A stretch of DNA of 64,000 nt, taken from contig JAHBMJ010000897.1 in assembly GCA_018398765.1 (NCBI GenBank), positions 1 through 64,000 on the forward strand. The letters are read 5' to 3'. Shown here piece by piece: positions 10,990 to 24,404 of the stretch (position 1 is the first letter of the stretch; every line of letters starts with the position of its first letter). The notes below the pieces were generated by a model. The model made no database searches and was not told where the DNA came from. It saw only the letters and a list, made by a program, of their open reading frames with translations. Position numbers and translations under genes: made by a program. This stretch comes from Chromera velia (Eukaryota; Sar; Chromeraceae).

Positions 10990-12926
10990 TAGGGATAGCT
11001 ATTGTATCGATATCGTATCATATCGTATCGGTATCGAAGTATCGACTATCGGTTCTTTCTTGAGTGGCCGAGTATCGGTTAGTATCGGCCTGCTTAGAGC
11101 TTGTGAAGGACTGGGCTACTATGTGGCAAGGCACGCGTCTCGCGGTGCTCGAAGACCGCGGGTGCGGCCGGGCCCAGTAATACGTATACCATCCCTAACC
11201 GGCTCACTGAGTACGGAACCGGCCAGGAGCCGGCGGCTGCGGGCCGCGGGTAGCCGGCGGCAACCGGCCTGCCGCCCGCCGCCCGCCCCACCCACCGTGC
11301 GCCGCCGGGCTCCAGCGTACACTGAATTCAGCCTCAGTGGCCGGAACAGCCCGACTTAGCTTCAAGACAAAACTGCATATACACTGCATCCGATCTAACA
11401 GAGCTTCATCATTTCTGTTTTCTGGACAAAACCGCTTCTGAACAACTAAAGTACCGTAACAGCCAGAAAAGGAAAAAACAAGCTAAGGTGTGGGTATATT
11501 ATAAACGTCAGGCGGATAGAAATTTCGTCTCCTCAGCATGTAGAGTTGCCCATTGTTGACCTAGCTGTCGGAGTCGGTTCACTAGCCAACGTCTAAACAG
11601 CTCAAGAACAGTAGTCTAAGATTCGTCTTTCCACAGTGTTGTCTCTTCTTTTTGCGCCGTCTTGGAGCTTCAGGAGTGACCGGATCGACCAAGATGTCAA
11701 CATTTGCGAACTGAGATTCGGAAAGATCAGTCACGAGTGAGGTCACTGTCATTTGGTGATATTCATACTCTGCCATTGAAGCTTGCCACTTTACCATTGA
11801 TGTTTAACCACTGAACATACTTCTGATGAACTCATCTTTTATAAAAGCTTGCCACTTGGTGACTCGCTGCTCGTTTTTCGACGTTGACCTAGCTTCTAGC
11901 AACGGTTCGGTCTTCACACCCTCTGAATCATAAAACACACACCAGGGCCGTCTATCTGTTTCTTTGTGGGAACCTTTGTAGTCCAACGTGTTTGTCTTCG
12001 TCTCTTTTATGCTTTCACTTGTGCAGAAGGAACTCTTAATACCGTAAGCAGTGCTGTTTTCGTTTTTTTGGAACTGGATTTGCCCTCCCTGGAATGGCTG
12101 GTAAGTTTGTCACTTGTGCCCGCTCCGTAAAGGAAGAAGAGGGCTTCCCCAAAGTCTAGAAAGCTAAAGATTGTCTTACTATGGATGTGTTCTACCAATT
12201 TCTTGCAGCTTTAAAACCTCAGTTCGCCGTTTTGCGTATTGGTTGATTTTCATGGAGATGCACACACATACAGATAAGCATACAGACCGCTGCATACTAT
12301 CAGACCTTTGACCTCAATTTTCTCTTCACTCCGCTCGCTGAGTATCAACCACCACGTCACTCAAGAGAGTCTAACCTAAGCTGGCAGTGCTTGCTGCGTA
12401 GCTTGTTTGTTCTTTCTTCTTTGTGATGTAAATCTACATGGTTCCTTCGTGAGTGCAGAATAATATGTGGATGTTTGCGTTTTCCTATAAGTTTTGTATG
12501 CATTCACTTGCATTTGGATGATTTTGGTACATACATCAGAATAAAAACGAGTCTAACAGTTTGCATCTGGCATGAGATTTCTAAGAACAACGTATTGATA
12601 AAGTTATTATCAATCTCATAATGCGTTAACTTGTTTTAAGGGAGAAGTTAGGGGGGCGAAGCCCGCTTTATAGTTTGGCCTTCTAAACGTTTCGGAGCTA
12701 TTCGAAGCTCATTTTCTAAGTACAGGTGACTCTTTAAAAACATGAGATTTTTACAAAAAGTTTTTAGTTTTATGAATGATACCGTTTGTATGAGGTTTTA
12801 GCCTCGTAGTACGCTAAAAATTTTGTGTTAGTATCGAAATTATCGACGATACCCCTAGCGATACCCCCTTTTTCCGATACAATACCGATACGATACCGAT
12901 ACGATACGATACGATAGCTATCCCTA
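10990..12926. mobile_element. hAT-like DNA transposon, decayed or non-autonomous
   Basis: Both ends carry the inverted repeat TAGGGATAGCTAT, followed on each side by clustered GTATCG/CGATAC units that extend the similarity imperfectly to about 60 bp. The flanks are CCCTCTCA on the left and CCCTCTCG on the right, an 8-bp duplication with one mismatch. An 8-bp target site and a TAGGG terminus fit the hAT superfamily. The interior (1.9 kb) holds a GC-rich block at about 11120-11350 and three short minus-strand open frames (12198-11582) broken by stops. These have repeated WQA segments but no transposase motif I can recognise. It is most likely a dead or non-autonomous copy mobilised from elsewhere. 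Confidence 0.75.
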
Positions 12927-14113
12927 CCCTCTCGCTATCTCCAAGTTTATATAACGGGGTGATGTCACTGATGTACCACGTGATTCTAGGTGTGATTGAT
13001 CTTTTTTTAATATCAAAAGAAGCGAGCCTATGTAGACTTTATGCAAAGGAGGGGAGGGTTCAGGCTGCCCTTTGGCCAAGGCTCAGTGCCCGAGGCAACA
13101 ATATAAGTAAAACTAGAAGCAAAAGCCCCCTAAGAAGCCCCCTCTTAGAGAAAACTCAGAAAAGTCTTATTTTATTTTAGTCTGAGTAGAATTTTTAAGA
13201 AACAAACTAAATTTTTCGTAGATAAATTTATATTTAGGATTGTAAAAAACCTAGCGCTGCTGAGGTCCTGCCTAGGATCCTAGCTAGGCTGGGTCTTGCT
13301 CAGCTCTTTGGCTAGATCTAGAGCTAGATCTCCTAAGTTGAGTAAATCAGCCAGCAATCAAAAAGGTACAAAACAGTGATTTTTAGCTTAGCCTTATGAT
13401 CATGCAATTGATTATGCATGCAGTGCTACTAGCAGTGCCTATAGAGCAGTGCTAACAACGGTTATAAAACAACTCAATTTAATAACTTGCTATTGAACTT
13501 CAAGTTGGTTTTTAATTATAATTTTACTTATAACTTAGCTTGCTAGTGTAACAGTGACACTACTAGTATAGTTGTATAACTCTAAATCCAAATGGTCTTT
13601 AATTATGAGTCTCAGTAATATGTATTTGAACGTATAATTATTAATTAGTCAATTAATTAGTTATAGATCAAGTTGGTTAGTTTAATAATTACTTACTGAC
13701 TTAATTAGTTAGAAGATGCCTAACTGGATGCCTACCCCCACTTGAAGCGCCATTTTGCAGCACTCTTTTAAAAAATTGACATGTTTCCAAACATTTTTTA
13801 TTTTACATCAATTAAAATAGAGCAGATGCTGCATTCGACTCACAACAGTAGCAGCGGAAACTGATATATTTACCAGGAAAAATGCCCAGGCTAAAAGCAA
13901 GCATACCAAAGTTACAACTTACCAGAGGGATTGGCTGCGAAAGTGGCTTGCGATTTAATTTATCTCTTTGTTCCTGACTGGCTCTGTACGTGCCCTGGAA
14001 CGGAAACTTGTAAAGTTGTGCTTTTGCACCTCGGCATCGTCACATTCATTCACTCGTGCATTCATGCACACTCCCTCAGCTTGCCACCCCATGCATGCAC
14101 GTGCGCTGCTTGA
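12927..14113. other. Spacer without a gene
   Basis: AT-rich sequence with small palindromic stretches, for example around 13262-13335 (CTAGGATCCTAG, AGATCTAGAGCTAGATCT). No open frame resembles a protein. 13930-14113 is the 3' flank of the minus-strand surface-protein gene. Confidence 0.6.
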
Positions 14114-17100
14114 TCACGCGGGCGTATTTGAACAATCCCAACCGAACGCCCCCCCACTGCACTCGCACAAGCCCTTGCTCCCCACAACATTGCAGTAGGA
14201 GCCTGCCTGAGTACCTGCCGTCCCTGCCGCCCCAGTCCATTGACACACAGTTGCCACCGTGCCATTTGCAAGGTCTCTGTCTGCAGCGCACTCATACACC
14301 TCACAGTCTTCCGAGCCGTTGAATTGGTAGTTGTTCGAACCAGAGCTGACTGGTTGAATGTTCGGACAGTCGCAGTGCCCTGTGGACGTATCGCACTTGG
14401 CAAATTTCCTTGCACCGCACTGGAAGTTTTTGTTATTGCCCGACTCGATGGTCGTGCTTCTGACGTTCTCTTCATACAACTGTTGCAAAATCGGACCACA
14501 CCACTTGAATTCACAAGTGTCCCCAAAGTACCCGGTCTCACACGCACACGCCCCTGTCGTCTCATCACACACCCCATGACCCCCACAGGTAAGACCCAGA
14601 GAATCCGAGGCTGTGCCAACGGGGCAGTCAGAATACTCACATGCTTCTCCAAAGAACCCATCATTGCACACGCAGTTTCTTCTGTCGCGGTGACATTCAC
14701 CCCGACCACCACAAACCTCCCCGCTACTTGTCGGACAGTCAGGATACTGGCATTGATCGCCTGAATACCCTGTGAGTGCGCTACAGTCGCACACTCCTGT
14801 TGCAGTGTTGCACACACCCCCATGCTGGCACGGAGGATCGCATAATCGTGTGGAACAATCTGTACCGAAGTACGGGGCCATGCACACGCACTGATTGGTC
14901 AACGGATCGCATACGCCGTTGTTGTTGCACGTGCCGCACCGGACAGCAGTCGGCTCGGCCCATCCCAGGTAATAGTGGGAGGTCATCGCGGCTCCGGCCG
15001 ACGACGCCCCACTTGTCGCCTCTATCGATACCCTAAGTAAATAGTCTGCATTCGACCCCGATGCAGCAGGATCGAAGGTCAAGGCCTGCACCGCAAGGTT
15101 GATAAAATCCAAACGCCCCGTCAGCGTCATGTACCCCGCAGTGCTGAAAGGAGGCCCGGCGGCCCCGGACCCATCGTAGGGGTTCACGGATACTCCGTCA
15201 AAACTGTTCACCGACAGAGTGCCCAAAGGACCCCCGGCAATGCGCACAACAGCAACAGCCGAGGAGCCGCTGCTCATCGTACCTGATCCCTCAAACCTGA
15301 TTCCCGTCTGTTGCGTTGCTGTGCCGTCAAATTGCAGACTAGCCAGCACGTGGGTCGACCCTCCGTTCTCCATGTAAGCAGCAATCAGAACTCTCCCGAC
15401 GGGGGTTAGAGAGGACCAGGCATTGTCATTTGCAGTCGCGACAGCTGCAGCAGGCAAAAAGGAAAGAAGCGAGAGAGAAAAAGCGTCGGAGAGTTGAGTT
15501 TGAAGAACCAAACAAATTGTTTGTAACTTGCTGCGTTTCTGTCTTATTTGTTCGTCTGCCTCTTTTTCTGTCCTGCCTGCCTGCCTATCTGTATGAATAT
15601 GCGTCTGCGTGTCTTCCATTACGTTTGTCCGTACGTCTACGTGTCTGTCTGTCTTTCCGCCTGTTTCTGTCTTGCTGCAACATAAAAAGGAAGCGTTTCT
15701 GTGCCAACCTGTCGGGAGTGTGACGGTGGAGTGTGCAGCGCATGCAGTAGTTCCGCCTGCTGCAGAGCAGTCGTAAGCAAGCACGTTGGAGTTTCCCTGC
15801 TGTCCAATGAACAGATACTGCCCCTTTGTGGCCACAACCCTAGGTGTGTTCAGTCCCGTGATTGACACCTGGTGCGTGAGGGAGCCTGGGCGAGTGATGC
15901 GGTAGGTGTTCACAGTCGTACTGGCGGCACAGGTTGCTTCGCTGCAGTGAGAGAACGTGAGAGAAGTGGTTTGTTTTCCAAAACGAGGAAGAAACAAAGA
16001 ACGCTCACGGCAACATGCAAAAGTGTAATCATTTTGCCGAGAGGAAAGCGGCATGAAGTACGGGGGAAAGAAACGAAGAAAGGAACGAACGATAGAACGA
16101 GAGAAGACTTGAAGAGAAGCAGGAGCGTGGGTGCGACCTGCTGTCTGGTAAAAGATCTCGACATTTCCCTAGAGTCCCTTCAAGGAGGGCCGTTTCCTGA
16201 ATGTCCGTAAAAACAATAAATGTGACAGCTTGCGCGTGTACAGATAGCAAAAACAAAACACGCCCGAAGAGCAGACGGACCGATTTGACCTATCCAAGAG
16301 GTTACAGTCTCCTTGACCGGGGGGATAGAGAGTGAGGCCTGTGGTGAAGATAATGGCGTCACACTGGGTATCGGCCTCGCACCGCCTCTTACAGGTCTCG
16401 ATGGTCTCGTAAGTGTACGTCCCAAACCCGGTACCAACCCCCGTGCACTCCCCCACAGAGGAGGACCACTCAGGAATCCGGATCTGGTCGGGGGTGTCCT
16501 CTGCTCCAACGAGGTTGATGCTGAATTGCATCACTCTGCATACATGCATAAGGAATGGACGTCAAGTTTTATGCACACGTTTGGACGGACGATTTTTGTG
16601 TGAGGGTTTGCTTTGACTATGAAGATCGTTGGGTTGACTTTTCGGAAGTTGAAGAATTCGCAGAGGTGGGTCGCGTGAACTCAATCACGACCTCACAACT
16701 ACGCGGACAAGTTAAAAGACGTAAGAAAGAACAAAGCAACAAAGAAAGAGATATAGGAAGGAAGCAAGCGGTAAATTAATCCTTCTGATCGATATCTTGT
16801 CACCCTTCCCCCCACCTGTCGTTCCCCGAGTCTGCAGCAAAGAGGATGAGCTCGTTCGATGCCCCCCTGGCAACTGCTAAGCCCATGAGGCTGTTGGAGA
16901 ACCCCACGGGGGTCGTGGCGGCTGCTGCTGGGATGCCGGTGGCGTCTGAGGCGCTGTTGGTCCGTCCGAACGCGGCCTCATAGGTCAGACCTGGTAGACG
17001 CAACACCTGCAAGCGAATGTCCAGATAGACAAAGAATGGGTGACTGAATGACTGACTAGTTAAATGAATGAAAATCAATAAATGAATGACTGAATAAATG

Positions 17101-20100
17101 CGTGAATATGACTGAATTATGAATGCGTGAGTTAGTCAGTGAGCGTAACAACGAGTAAAAGGAAAAGAAAAAAAGTTGAGAGAAAAGAAGCGAAGAGATG
17201 TGATAATGAATGCGTCACCAGACAGAAGACAGACGAGCCGAGGCGAGGCGAAACACATCAAGCAAGACTGTGAGAAAGCATGCATGTTTTCTTCGCGGAG
17301 AGTAAATTCCGAGCTTCTCAACAACGAGAAGCGTTCTCAGGAAACAATGGCACGTACCACTATTCGGCTGTTTGTCCGATCAGCGACGTAGACGTGTGTG
17401 CCCGTACTGACAACTCCTCTGCAGCATTTCACAGGGACACAAGAACCTCCTAAAGGGAACAGGCATGCTCATGCAGAGGTTGGCAGGTTCGATCTTGATG
17501 TGGTGAGGGTGGTCATGGGATGCAATTGGCTGTTCTCATACTGAATATGCAGACGACTCCCTCCACTCTCGAATAGAAAATCGAGTTCGTGGACACACAC
17601 ACTCTGTGTTTGTGTCTGTGTGTCTGTGTCTGTGTGTCTGTGTCTGTCTGTCTGTCTGTCTGTCTGTCCCTCTCTCTCTCTCTCTGTGTGTATGTGTGTG
17701 TGTGTGTGAGCGTCTGTCTGTCTGGCCTTGTGCTCTCTAGCAGGACAGATCCATACACGAGCGCCTCGTTTCGACAAAAAAACAAGCCCCACCGAGGAGT
17801 ATGGAGTCCCGTGTATGCAGTGGTCCCGCTGGTGGACCCAAACTCTGCGACTCCATTTGAGAAATGCGGCCAGAACCCCCGGGTTGCCCTCCACCTCTGG
17901 GGCTGGGCGTACATCCTCAGTGCTCTGTGGCTGTCCACTGCAAAGAGCCCCCCTGGAGAGAGGTACGGATCCGCCCAGACAGCTGTCAGGGAGGAGCAGG
18001 GGCTGCAGAAGAACAAAAGGAGAGGGAAAGAGCCGGGTACAATTGAGTTGGTGGACTTGTTAATCTGAATAAGAATTGAGTGAAAGAAGTACGCTGCTTC
18101 GGTGTACATGAGAGCAGTGATTGAGTGTCTTGAAAAAGCTTGAAAGGTCCCTTAAAGTCAATTAGGAGAGGGAGGAAATCTCTTTGATGCAGGAAGGCGG
18201 CTGCCTGTATGCTAACACACAAACGTCCTGACTGACGCTGTGATGGATCCAACAGACGACGCGGCACAGCTCCCAGAGGGCCAAGCCTTCACTGAGGTGG
18301 CGTCATACACAATGTTTCCTGCCTGCAGACAGTGAATTCCAACAGCCATTCAGTCAGCAAGCTCTGAGACATTGGATTCAATAATTTGCTCCGAAGCGAG
18401 GGGCCAAACGAATTAATGCCTCAAGAAGCGAAAAGAGACCCAACCGATCAACTGCAGAAATACATTTTCCCTCGTCCAAATAATCCAAATAATGGTCGCC
18501 CACGCACACGCAGATAACCTCCATGACGAACCAACCTCGCTGATGGACCAGAAGGCAACGTTGGCACCCGCGTTGTAGATGGCAAAGAAACCGTCAGGCT
18601 GCAACAAAGAACGAATCCACATATTCAACAATCCATCCATCAAAGTTCATCAACCTTAGATGTCACTCGCCGAGTGAACGAAGAGAGAGAAAAGACAGAA
18701 TAAGATCCAGACATAGAGCATGAAACACAGACGACTTGCAGACAGACTTCGAAAACCGTGCGTACCCGTGTTCACTCCTTTTCTCTTTAGTACCAGAAAG
18801 GCATTCCTGAGGAAAAATGCGAAAACACATTCCCGACAAGCGCAACCAGAAGCACTCTCCAAACGCAAAAAAACACGTTCCCCTTCCCCCCAAACTGACA
18901 TCACTAGAGGGCACCACAAGGTACCCGTTCCCATCCCCCGTCAACCCCCCTGCTGTCCAGGTGTTCACAACCTCCAGCCCTGCAGCCGTCACTGCCACCG
19001 TCTGGTCCCCCGACCCCGTCACCATCATCTCAGGCGCCTCCGTGTCTGTGGGCCCCAACCTGTACACAGTATCTGCGCGTGTGGGGTCTACTGCGACAAC
19101 CTTCATGGCAGAGAGAGTCAACGCACCTCCGTTGGCAACATCGGCAAAGCACACAGAGTGCGTTCCGACTGTTGTCAAGGTCACAGAAGAGGCTGCCAGT
19201 GTCACGTCGACCCCGGCTCCAGTGCAGTCAGTGGCCACACCCGGAATGAAACGGACTTGTGCAGTCGTGGCGACTGTGCCTGCCGTTGTCCACGTCACAC
19301 TTGTTGCTGCGTTCTGTATGAACATTGAGGGCGTGATCCCGACAAGACCCTCAACATCCAGGGAGGCTGTGCGGACCAGAGCACCCTGCGTGGGCTGTGT
19401 GGTTGTGTCAGATACCACACAGAACACATGGGGCTGGCTGGGGGTGTCGGCTGCTCGTCCTGCATTCCCAGCGGTGACGGAGAGCTGTCCCGACCCATCA
19501 AGCGCCGTGTACGCACCCGCAGCCACCCTGAAGCTCTGGCAGAGAGAGTCATCGGTCGCACTGGCTCCTACTGGGAGGGGAATAACGGCAACGCTGTCTG
19601 TTGTCTGCACGCACGCAGGCAGGAGATAAAAGTGCAAGAAGCGTACAGAGAGCAGACACACAGGAGGCATGGAGATGCCAAGAGAGGAGCTCGCGGACTG
19701 AAGGAGGACTAATGAGCGCGAAGAGGAATGGATGAACAGAGAATGACGAGGAAGAAGACGGAATGAGAAGGGAACGACAATCAAGAAAGAGGACCAGACT
19801 GAAGACGCTCGATGATTTTCTCTTCCACTGAGACTGCTGCATTCGGTCGTCACCAAAAAACATTTACAGACTCACTTACCGGAGTAAGAGATGGGAACGC
19901 CAAAGTCGACGCCACACTCTGCCTTGCCGGGCTGCCTGTTAGACTTGAGTCTGCGTCTGCAACTGTGAGTGTTAGAGCAGGGGAGGATTCCACCCAGTCG
20001 ACTGTTGACAGTGCCCCCGAGGCCTTCCCGTAGCAAAGCGTGTACGTGCCAGCGGTCGGGAAAGCGATGGCTCCGTTGACGTCGTTGGTTCGGAAGACGC

Positions 20101-20566
20101 CCCCTCCCACGGTGGTGGCCAGAGTGAAGACCGGAGACCCCTGGGGCGGCACGCAGGTGTTGGTGGAGGGGTCGATGACGAAGTAGATGAAGTCGTTTTG
20201 CTCTAATCCTGCAAGGAGAAGAGAAGAGAAGAGAAGAGAAGACAGGAGGGGGTGCTATGCAGAGTGGGAGATGAGAAAGGGAAAATGCAGTCCACATTCT
20301 TGTACTGACTTTGTGTGAAAATCACAAAGTCGATCGTGCATGGAGATACTGGGCATGTCACGAGAACGGAAGAGGGAAACAAAGGAAAAACGGGAGAGGT
20401 GTGGGAGGAGGGAGAATGCAGAGGAAGGACTGAATTCCTGATTCCTGCAGGGAGTCTGCGTACAGACCGATCTCGACATAAAGATTTGCAGTTCCTTCTT
20501 GCACATACACACACAGGCACACAGACAGACAAACAGGCAAAAAAAACAGAAACGCACACACACACA

Positions 20567-20603
<37 letters not shown>

Positions 20604-20625
20604 ACGCACATATACACGCACACAC

Positions 20626-20662
<37 letters not shown>

Positions 20663-22316
20663 TAGACAGGCCGACAGACAGACCTGTGACGTCAAACATT
20701 CGGATCTCCTTTGAGTACACCCGAGTGGGGCTGAGTGCTGTAGGTCTCCTGATTGTCACCTGAAACCCGGTGTTCACCCACGCAGAGGCGCCCGTCGAGG
20801 CCGACTGAGAGGAACAAGGGAGGGAGGAGCATAAGTGGAAATTTCATGTGAAGGAATAGACAACACCCAAGGAATGTGTTGCAGTAGAGACCCTCAGGGC
20901 GGACTCAAGGGAAGAAGAGGAGAGTAGCAGAGAATGAAGCTTGCATTGACCAACTCACTGGAAATCGTCAAGGTTGATTTAAAAGAATTCAGAGCAGGAA
21001 TGCTGTCTGCGTCTGAGAGTCTTTTTGGCTCTCTGTTTATTTATCAGTCTGTCTACCCCTCTGCATGATAGGATTCTCAAGTACAGCCTTACTTTCTTCA
21101 TGCGATTCTTTTTTTTCCCTGTTTATCAATGTACACCATTCCTCAGGCAGGTCTGTCTGACCTTCCAACAAACATCCAGAACATTGTTGGTAGTGTACGT
21201 GGGGGTCAAAGAGAAGGACTCTGTGATCGAGCTGGTGCCGAATCCCGACGTTGTCCCGCTGCCCGGACATGCATTTCCCGTCACCACCAGCGCCGCCTCA
21301 TCTCCCTGCAGAAAGCCCTGCCCAGCCAGTGTGAGCATCAAGGCAGCGTCAGGGATCACCGTCATCGATGCTGCGTCTGGGAAAGTAAGAGCTGTCGGGT
21401 ATGCTCCTGTGATTGTGATAGTCTCCACTGCAACCCAGGTGTCGCCTCCGTCAGCGTTGACAGGCTGTATGCACACGTAGTAGACACCTGGTGTGCCCGT
21501 GGGAATGGTAGCGCTTCCAGCTCGGGAGGCATCCAGAGTGATTAGGATGCCGGCATTGCACGCCTGTGCAGCTGTACCGGTGGTGGGGTCCCGGGCGGTG
21601 GCGAGGCGAATCTTGTCGCCGGCTGTTGCAGTTGGCGCTGCGTCGAAAGGAAAAGAAATATGTAAACAGGGGAGCGTCAGATGGACAAGATGCAACATAA
21701 TGGAGAGATAGGTCAAAGATTCGCGCACTGAACTGAAAGTTCGAAGAAAACGAAAGAAAAAAGCAGAAAGGAGATTTAAGAACCAGATGAAAGAACATGT
21801 GTTGAAGCCGTTCGTGTGAAAATTTTGATTCAAGACATGTATATAGCCATGTAGACGGGTATGTCGACGGGCAACGAATCCATTGAGGCAGAAAAAAAGA
21901 AGCTTTCCGCTCAACGCACTTGTGTAAGTGAAAGTGAATGAAGTTGCAATCCCTGCTTGGACATGTTCGGGTGTCACCGCAGTCACTGGAGTGATCACCC
22001 TGTGTGCTGTGGCGTCGACAGTCCACGTCCACGTGGTTGCACTGTACACGCAGGCCTGGTAAGTGCCTGAATCCTGAAAGGTCCAGTCGACAGTCAACCC
22101 GGCAGGGAGAACAGCCGTTCTGCCTCCCTCACAGTCAGTTGCAGTGGGGGTCGTGGCAGAAGTGAAGGTGACGACATCGTTTTGGTTGTACCCCGTAAAG
22201 TCGTATGTGAAAGGCGTTCCCGTGACTGCATCTACTTGTCCGATCTGCGCGCTGACATTTTGAGTGCAGAGCTGCAGAACGACAGTGCACACCCAGATCT
22301 TTAGGGATGGAATCAT
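14114..22316 (-). CDS. Secreted mosaic protein: beta-sandwich, NHL, PAN and EGF modules
   Basis: About 13 exons: 22316-21920, 21637-21162, 20804-20684, 20208-19880, 19604-18915, 18598-18536, ~18322-18233, ~17995-17730, 17449-17358, 17006-16816, 16535-16290, 15941-15709 and 15444-14114. Roughly 1500 residues. The ATG opens a signal peptide (MIPSLKIWVCTVVLQL). Next come several roughly 90-residue Ser/Thr-rich repeats, each with a spaced Cys pair and a pattern like GTYQACVY, GVYYVCIQ, GTYTLCYG or GTHSVCFA. These are followed by NHL-type propeller units (VYVADRTNSRIV, LFAADSGNDR), a PAN/Apple-like module (CKRRCEADTQCDAIIF), a lectin-like or propeller segment, and at least four EGF modules (CGTCNNNGVCDPLTNQCVC and relatives). 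It ends in TGA with no membrane anchor. The junctions around 18233-17730 are uncertain. A cell-wall, adhesion or surface-recognition role is inferred. Confidence 0.75.
17597..17720. repeat. GT/CTGT compound microsatellite
   Basis: Compound TGTC, TCTC and TGTG repeats in an intron of the surface-protein gene. They generate spurious open frames on both strands. Confidence 0.9.
20496..20662. repeat. (CA)n microsatellite cluster
   Basis: CA tracts broken by CG and TA steps, lying in the intron between the third and fourth exons of the surface-protein gene. On the transcribed strand they read as GT tracts shortly after the donor. Confidence 0.95.
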
Positions 22317-24404
22317 GGCTTGAGTGCTTCAGTCAGATGGTCATGCAGTCAATTAAGGCTTGGATGTGCAGATACATTCTGCATGCTTTCGTGACCTGCA
22401 GACTGCATGTCTGCTTCACGATCAAAGAAGGTACTTGCTGCGCGTCGTTGGTATACCAATTCAACTGCCCTTCTTCACAAGCATCGAGACCAGATGGCTT
22501 GCTCAAGAACGATGAGATTACTTCAATTTGTTGAGCTAGCTTGTACTGGAAGAGAATCATTGAATTAATTAATGTCAGATCGAATTCTGGCTCAAAACCC
22601 AATTCGCATGCGCGCGCGAAGCGCGCGAATCTGGCTTTAATTAGAAAAAAAAAATCCCTTTAGTGTCTCTCTGGTCCTTTGTCGAACCAGTATGCATCTT
22701 GCCTAGACATAGGTCCTGTCCGTCTATTACGGCCAATCTGTTGCAAGCGCAAGCCCCTCAGATTAGGCCGCCGCGCCTATAGCTTATACTACTCCACGAT
22801 GGACAAAAATTAATACCTTTCATTCTCCGTGTGTTCACGTGGTCAACTCTGTCTCTCTATGGATAAGCGTTGTGGTCTTCCTTTTCCCTTCCCCAACTTC
22901 TTTTTCAATGAGTTTCTTAGCCAGTTGAAAAAAATTGTTTCTCCTCAACATTTTTTTATTAAACCTTTTCTTTACATCCATAAATTCTTTTGCACGTTTA
23001 GCGGCTTTTGGTTTTTTATCGACGGCACCACTCTACATCCACATTTCACACTAAACCAGCACACAAAAAAACGTCATGCATGCATGAATGCAGGCATCAT
23101 TTTTCGAAGCGTATATATATTAATATGTGTCTGCATGAACTGGCTCTATAAATTAATGAGACAGCATATTGAGGAAATTATATGTCATCAGTCATTCATG
23201 CCCTATCTAACGGTAATCAATAGCGTGGACTTTGATATCTTTATCTGTTAACTTCCTAAATTTCCCTAAACCCAGTTTTTATTTCACGTCTCCAGTTAAC
23301 GCGTTCGAGATGAAGTGCCCGACTGGCCAGTTTATGACTTCCGCCTTTCTTTTGTTGGGTATTCTTTGGGGTGGTGCTCGTCCATCTAGGCATAGTCCAT
23401 CGTTTCCGTTCGCTTTCGTTTGTTTTGACCTTTTAGTGGTAATTGTTCCTTTCTTCGGTGAGGAAGTTTGGAATCGTTCTGCGATAGCAACGAGATGTTT
23501 CTCCTGAGGATTTTTGTAAAAACTTTGTCCTGAAGACAATCATTTGGAGGAACCATGGGTCACCTACTTTCTTTACCTATATGGCAGGGATGTCTTCTTT
23601 GTTGTGGGTCGCCTGATGCCTTTGGGAGCAAAAGCGAGGTGGAAAAAGTGCACTCAGTACACTAATCGGGTCTTGTGCTTGAGGAGACAGCTATTGCATG
23701 AAGTCGATTCTTTAAGCAGTTTGGGAGATGGAGATCCAGGGCTGTCTGCAAATTGTTCTGGAACTTTCCCTGTCGTGTGTTGGTTGCTCTGTCTGTCTCA
23801 AAGTCATAAGAGCGGGGGCTGAAGTCCTGTTTGGGGAGAAGACCGGTGGTGGAGATCCTTTTACGAAGAACCTCAGGCGGGGAGTGCAAATCTTTATGTT
23901 TCTGCTTGAAGACTGACTGCGTAGACAGCTCGGAAAGCCTTCTTTCTTTGTTTGTCTTGTGTTTCTGACCTGTTCTGGCAGTTCAGAAGGGCTGTGTGGG
24001 TTCTTTTGGGTAGGTTAGAAAAGAAAAGGGGGCAAAAAGGAATGAAAAGGAAGGATGAAGGAAAGAAAAAATGTGCACCTTCTTGTGAAAGGACTCTAGA
24101 AAGGCATGGATTGTTTTATAAGCTTCTTATAATTGGTACGAGTGTTTAAGAAAGGTAAATTCAGTCAGACTTCTTTCTAAAAGGGGAAAAGAAAGAAAGT
24201 GAAAGTAGGTGTGAAAGATGACTGTCTGGCAGAAAGTGGGTATGATGCAGCAAGGTTGTAAACAAAAAAAAAGAAGTAAAGCAATGAACTTCTGATTCCT
24301 AGGGGGCCGCACTCCAGATACCCCCCCTGCTTTAGCTATCTCTCTTAAAATGTTATAAATGGAATATGAAGAAACCATTAAAACTAGTATATGAAGCAGA
24401 TTTT
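22317..24404. other. Upstream flank of the surface-protein gene; no supported gene
   Basis: Contains a CG palindrome (GCGCGCGAAGCGCGCG) near 22612-22628 followed by TTTAATTAG, possibly part of the promoter of the minus-strand gene. The open frames at 22829-23251 and 23279-23539 lack recognisable domains. Fragments at 23540-23920 could be remnants of a mobile element, but I cannot classify them. Confidence 0.45.

Noticed and set aside
20203-20777. Long frames of Cys/Val or His/Thr repeats
   Set aside because: They are translations of the CA microsatellite in an intron; the same pattern appears at 48503-49110 and 63091-63562.
22829-23251. 140-codon plus-strand frame, Phe- and Cys-rich
   Set aside because: It lies in AT-rich spacer, has no recognisable motif, and its hydrophobic character follows from T-rich sequence.
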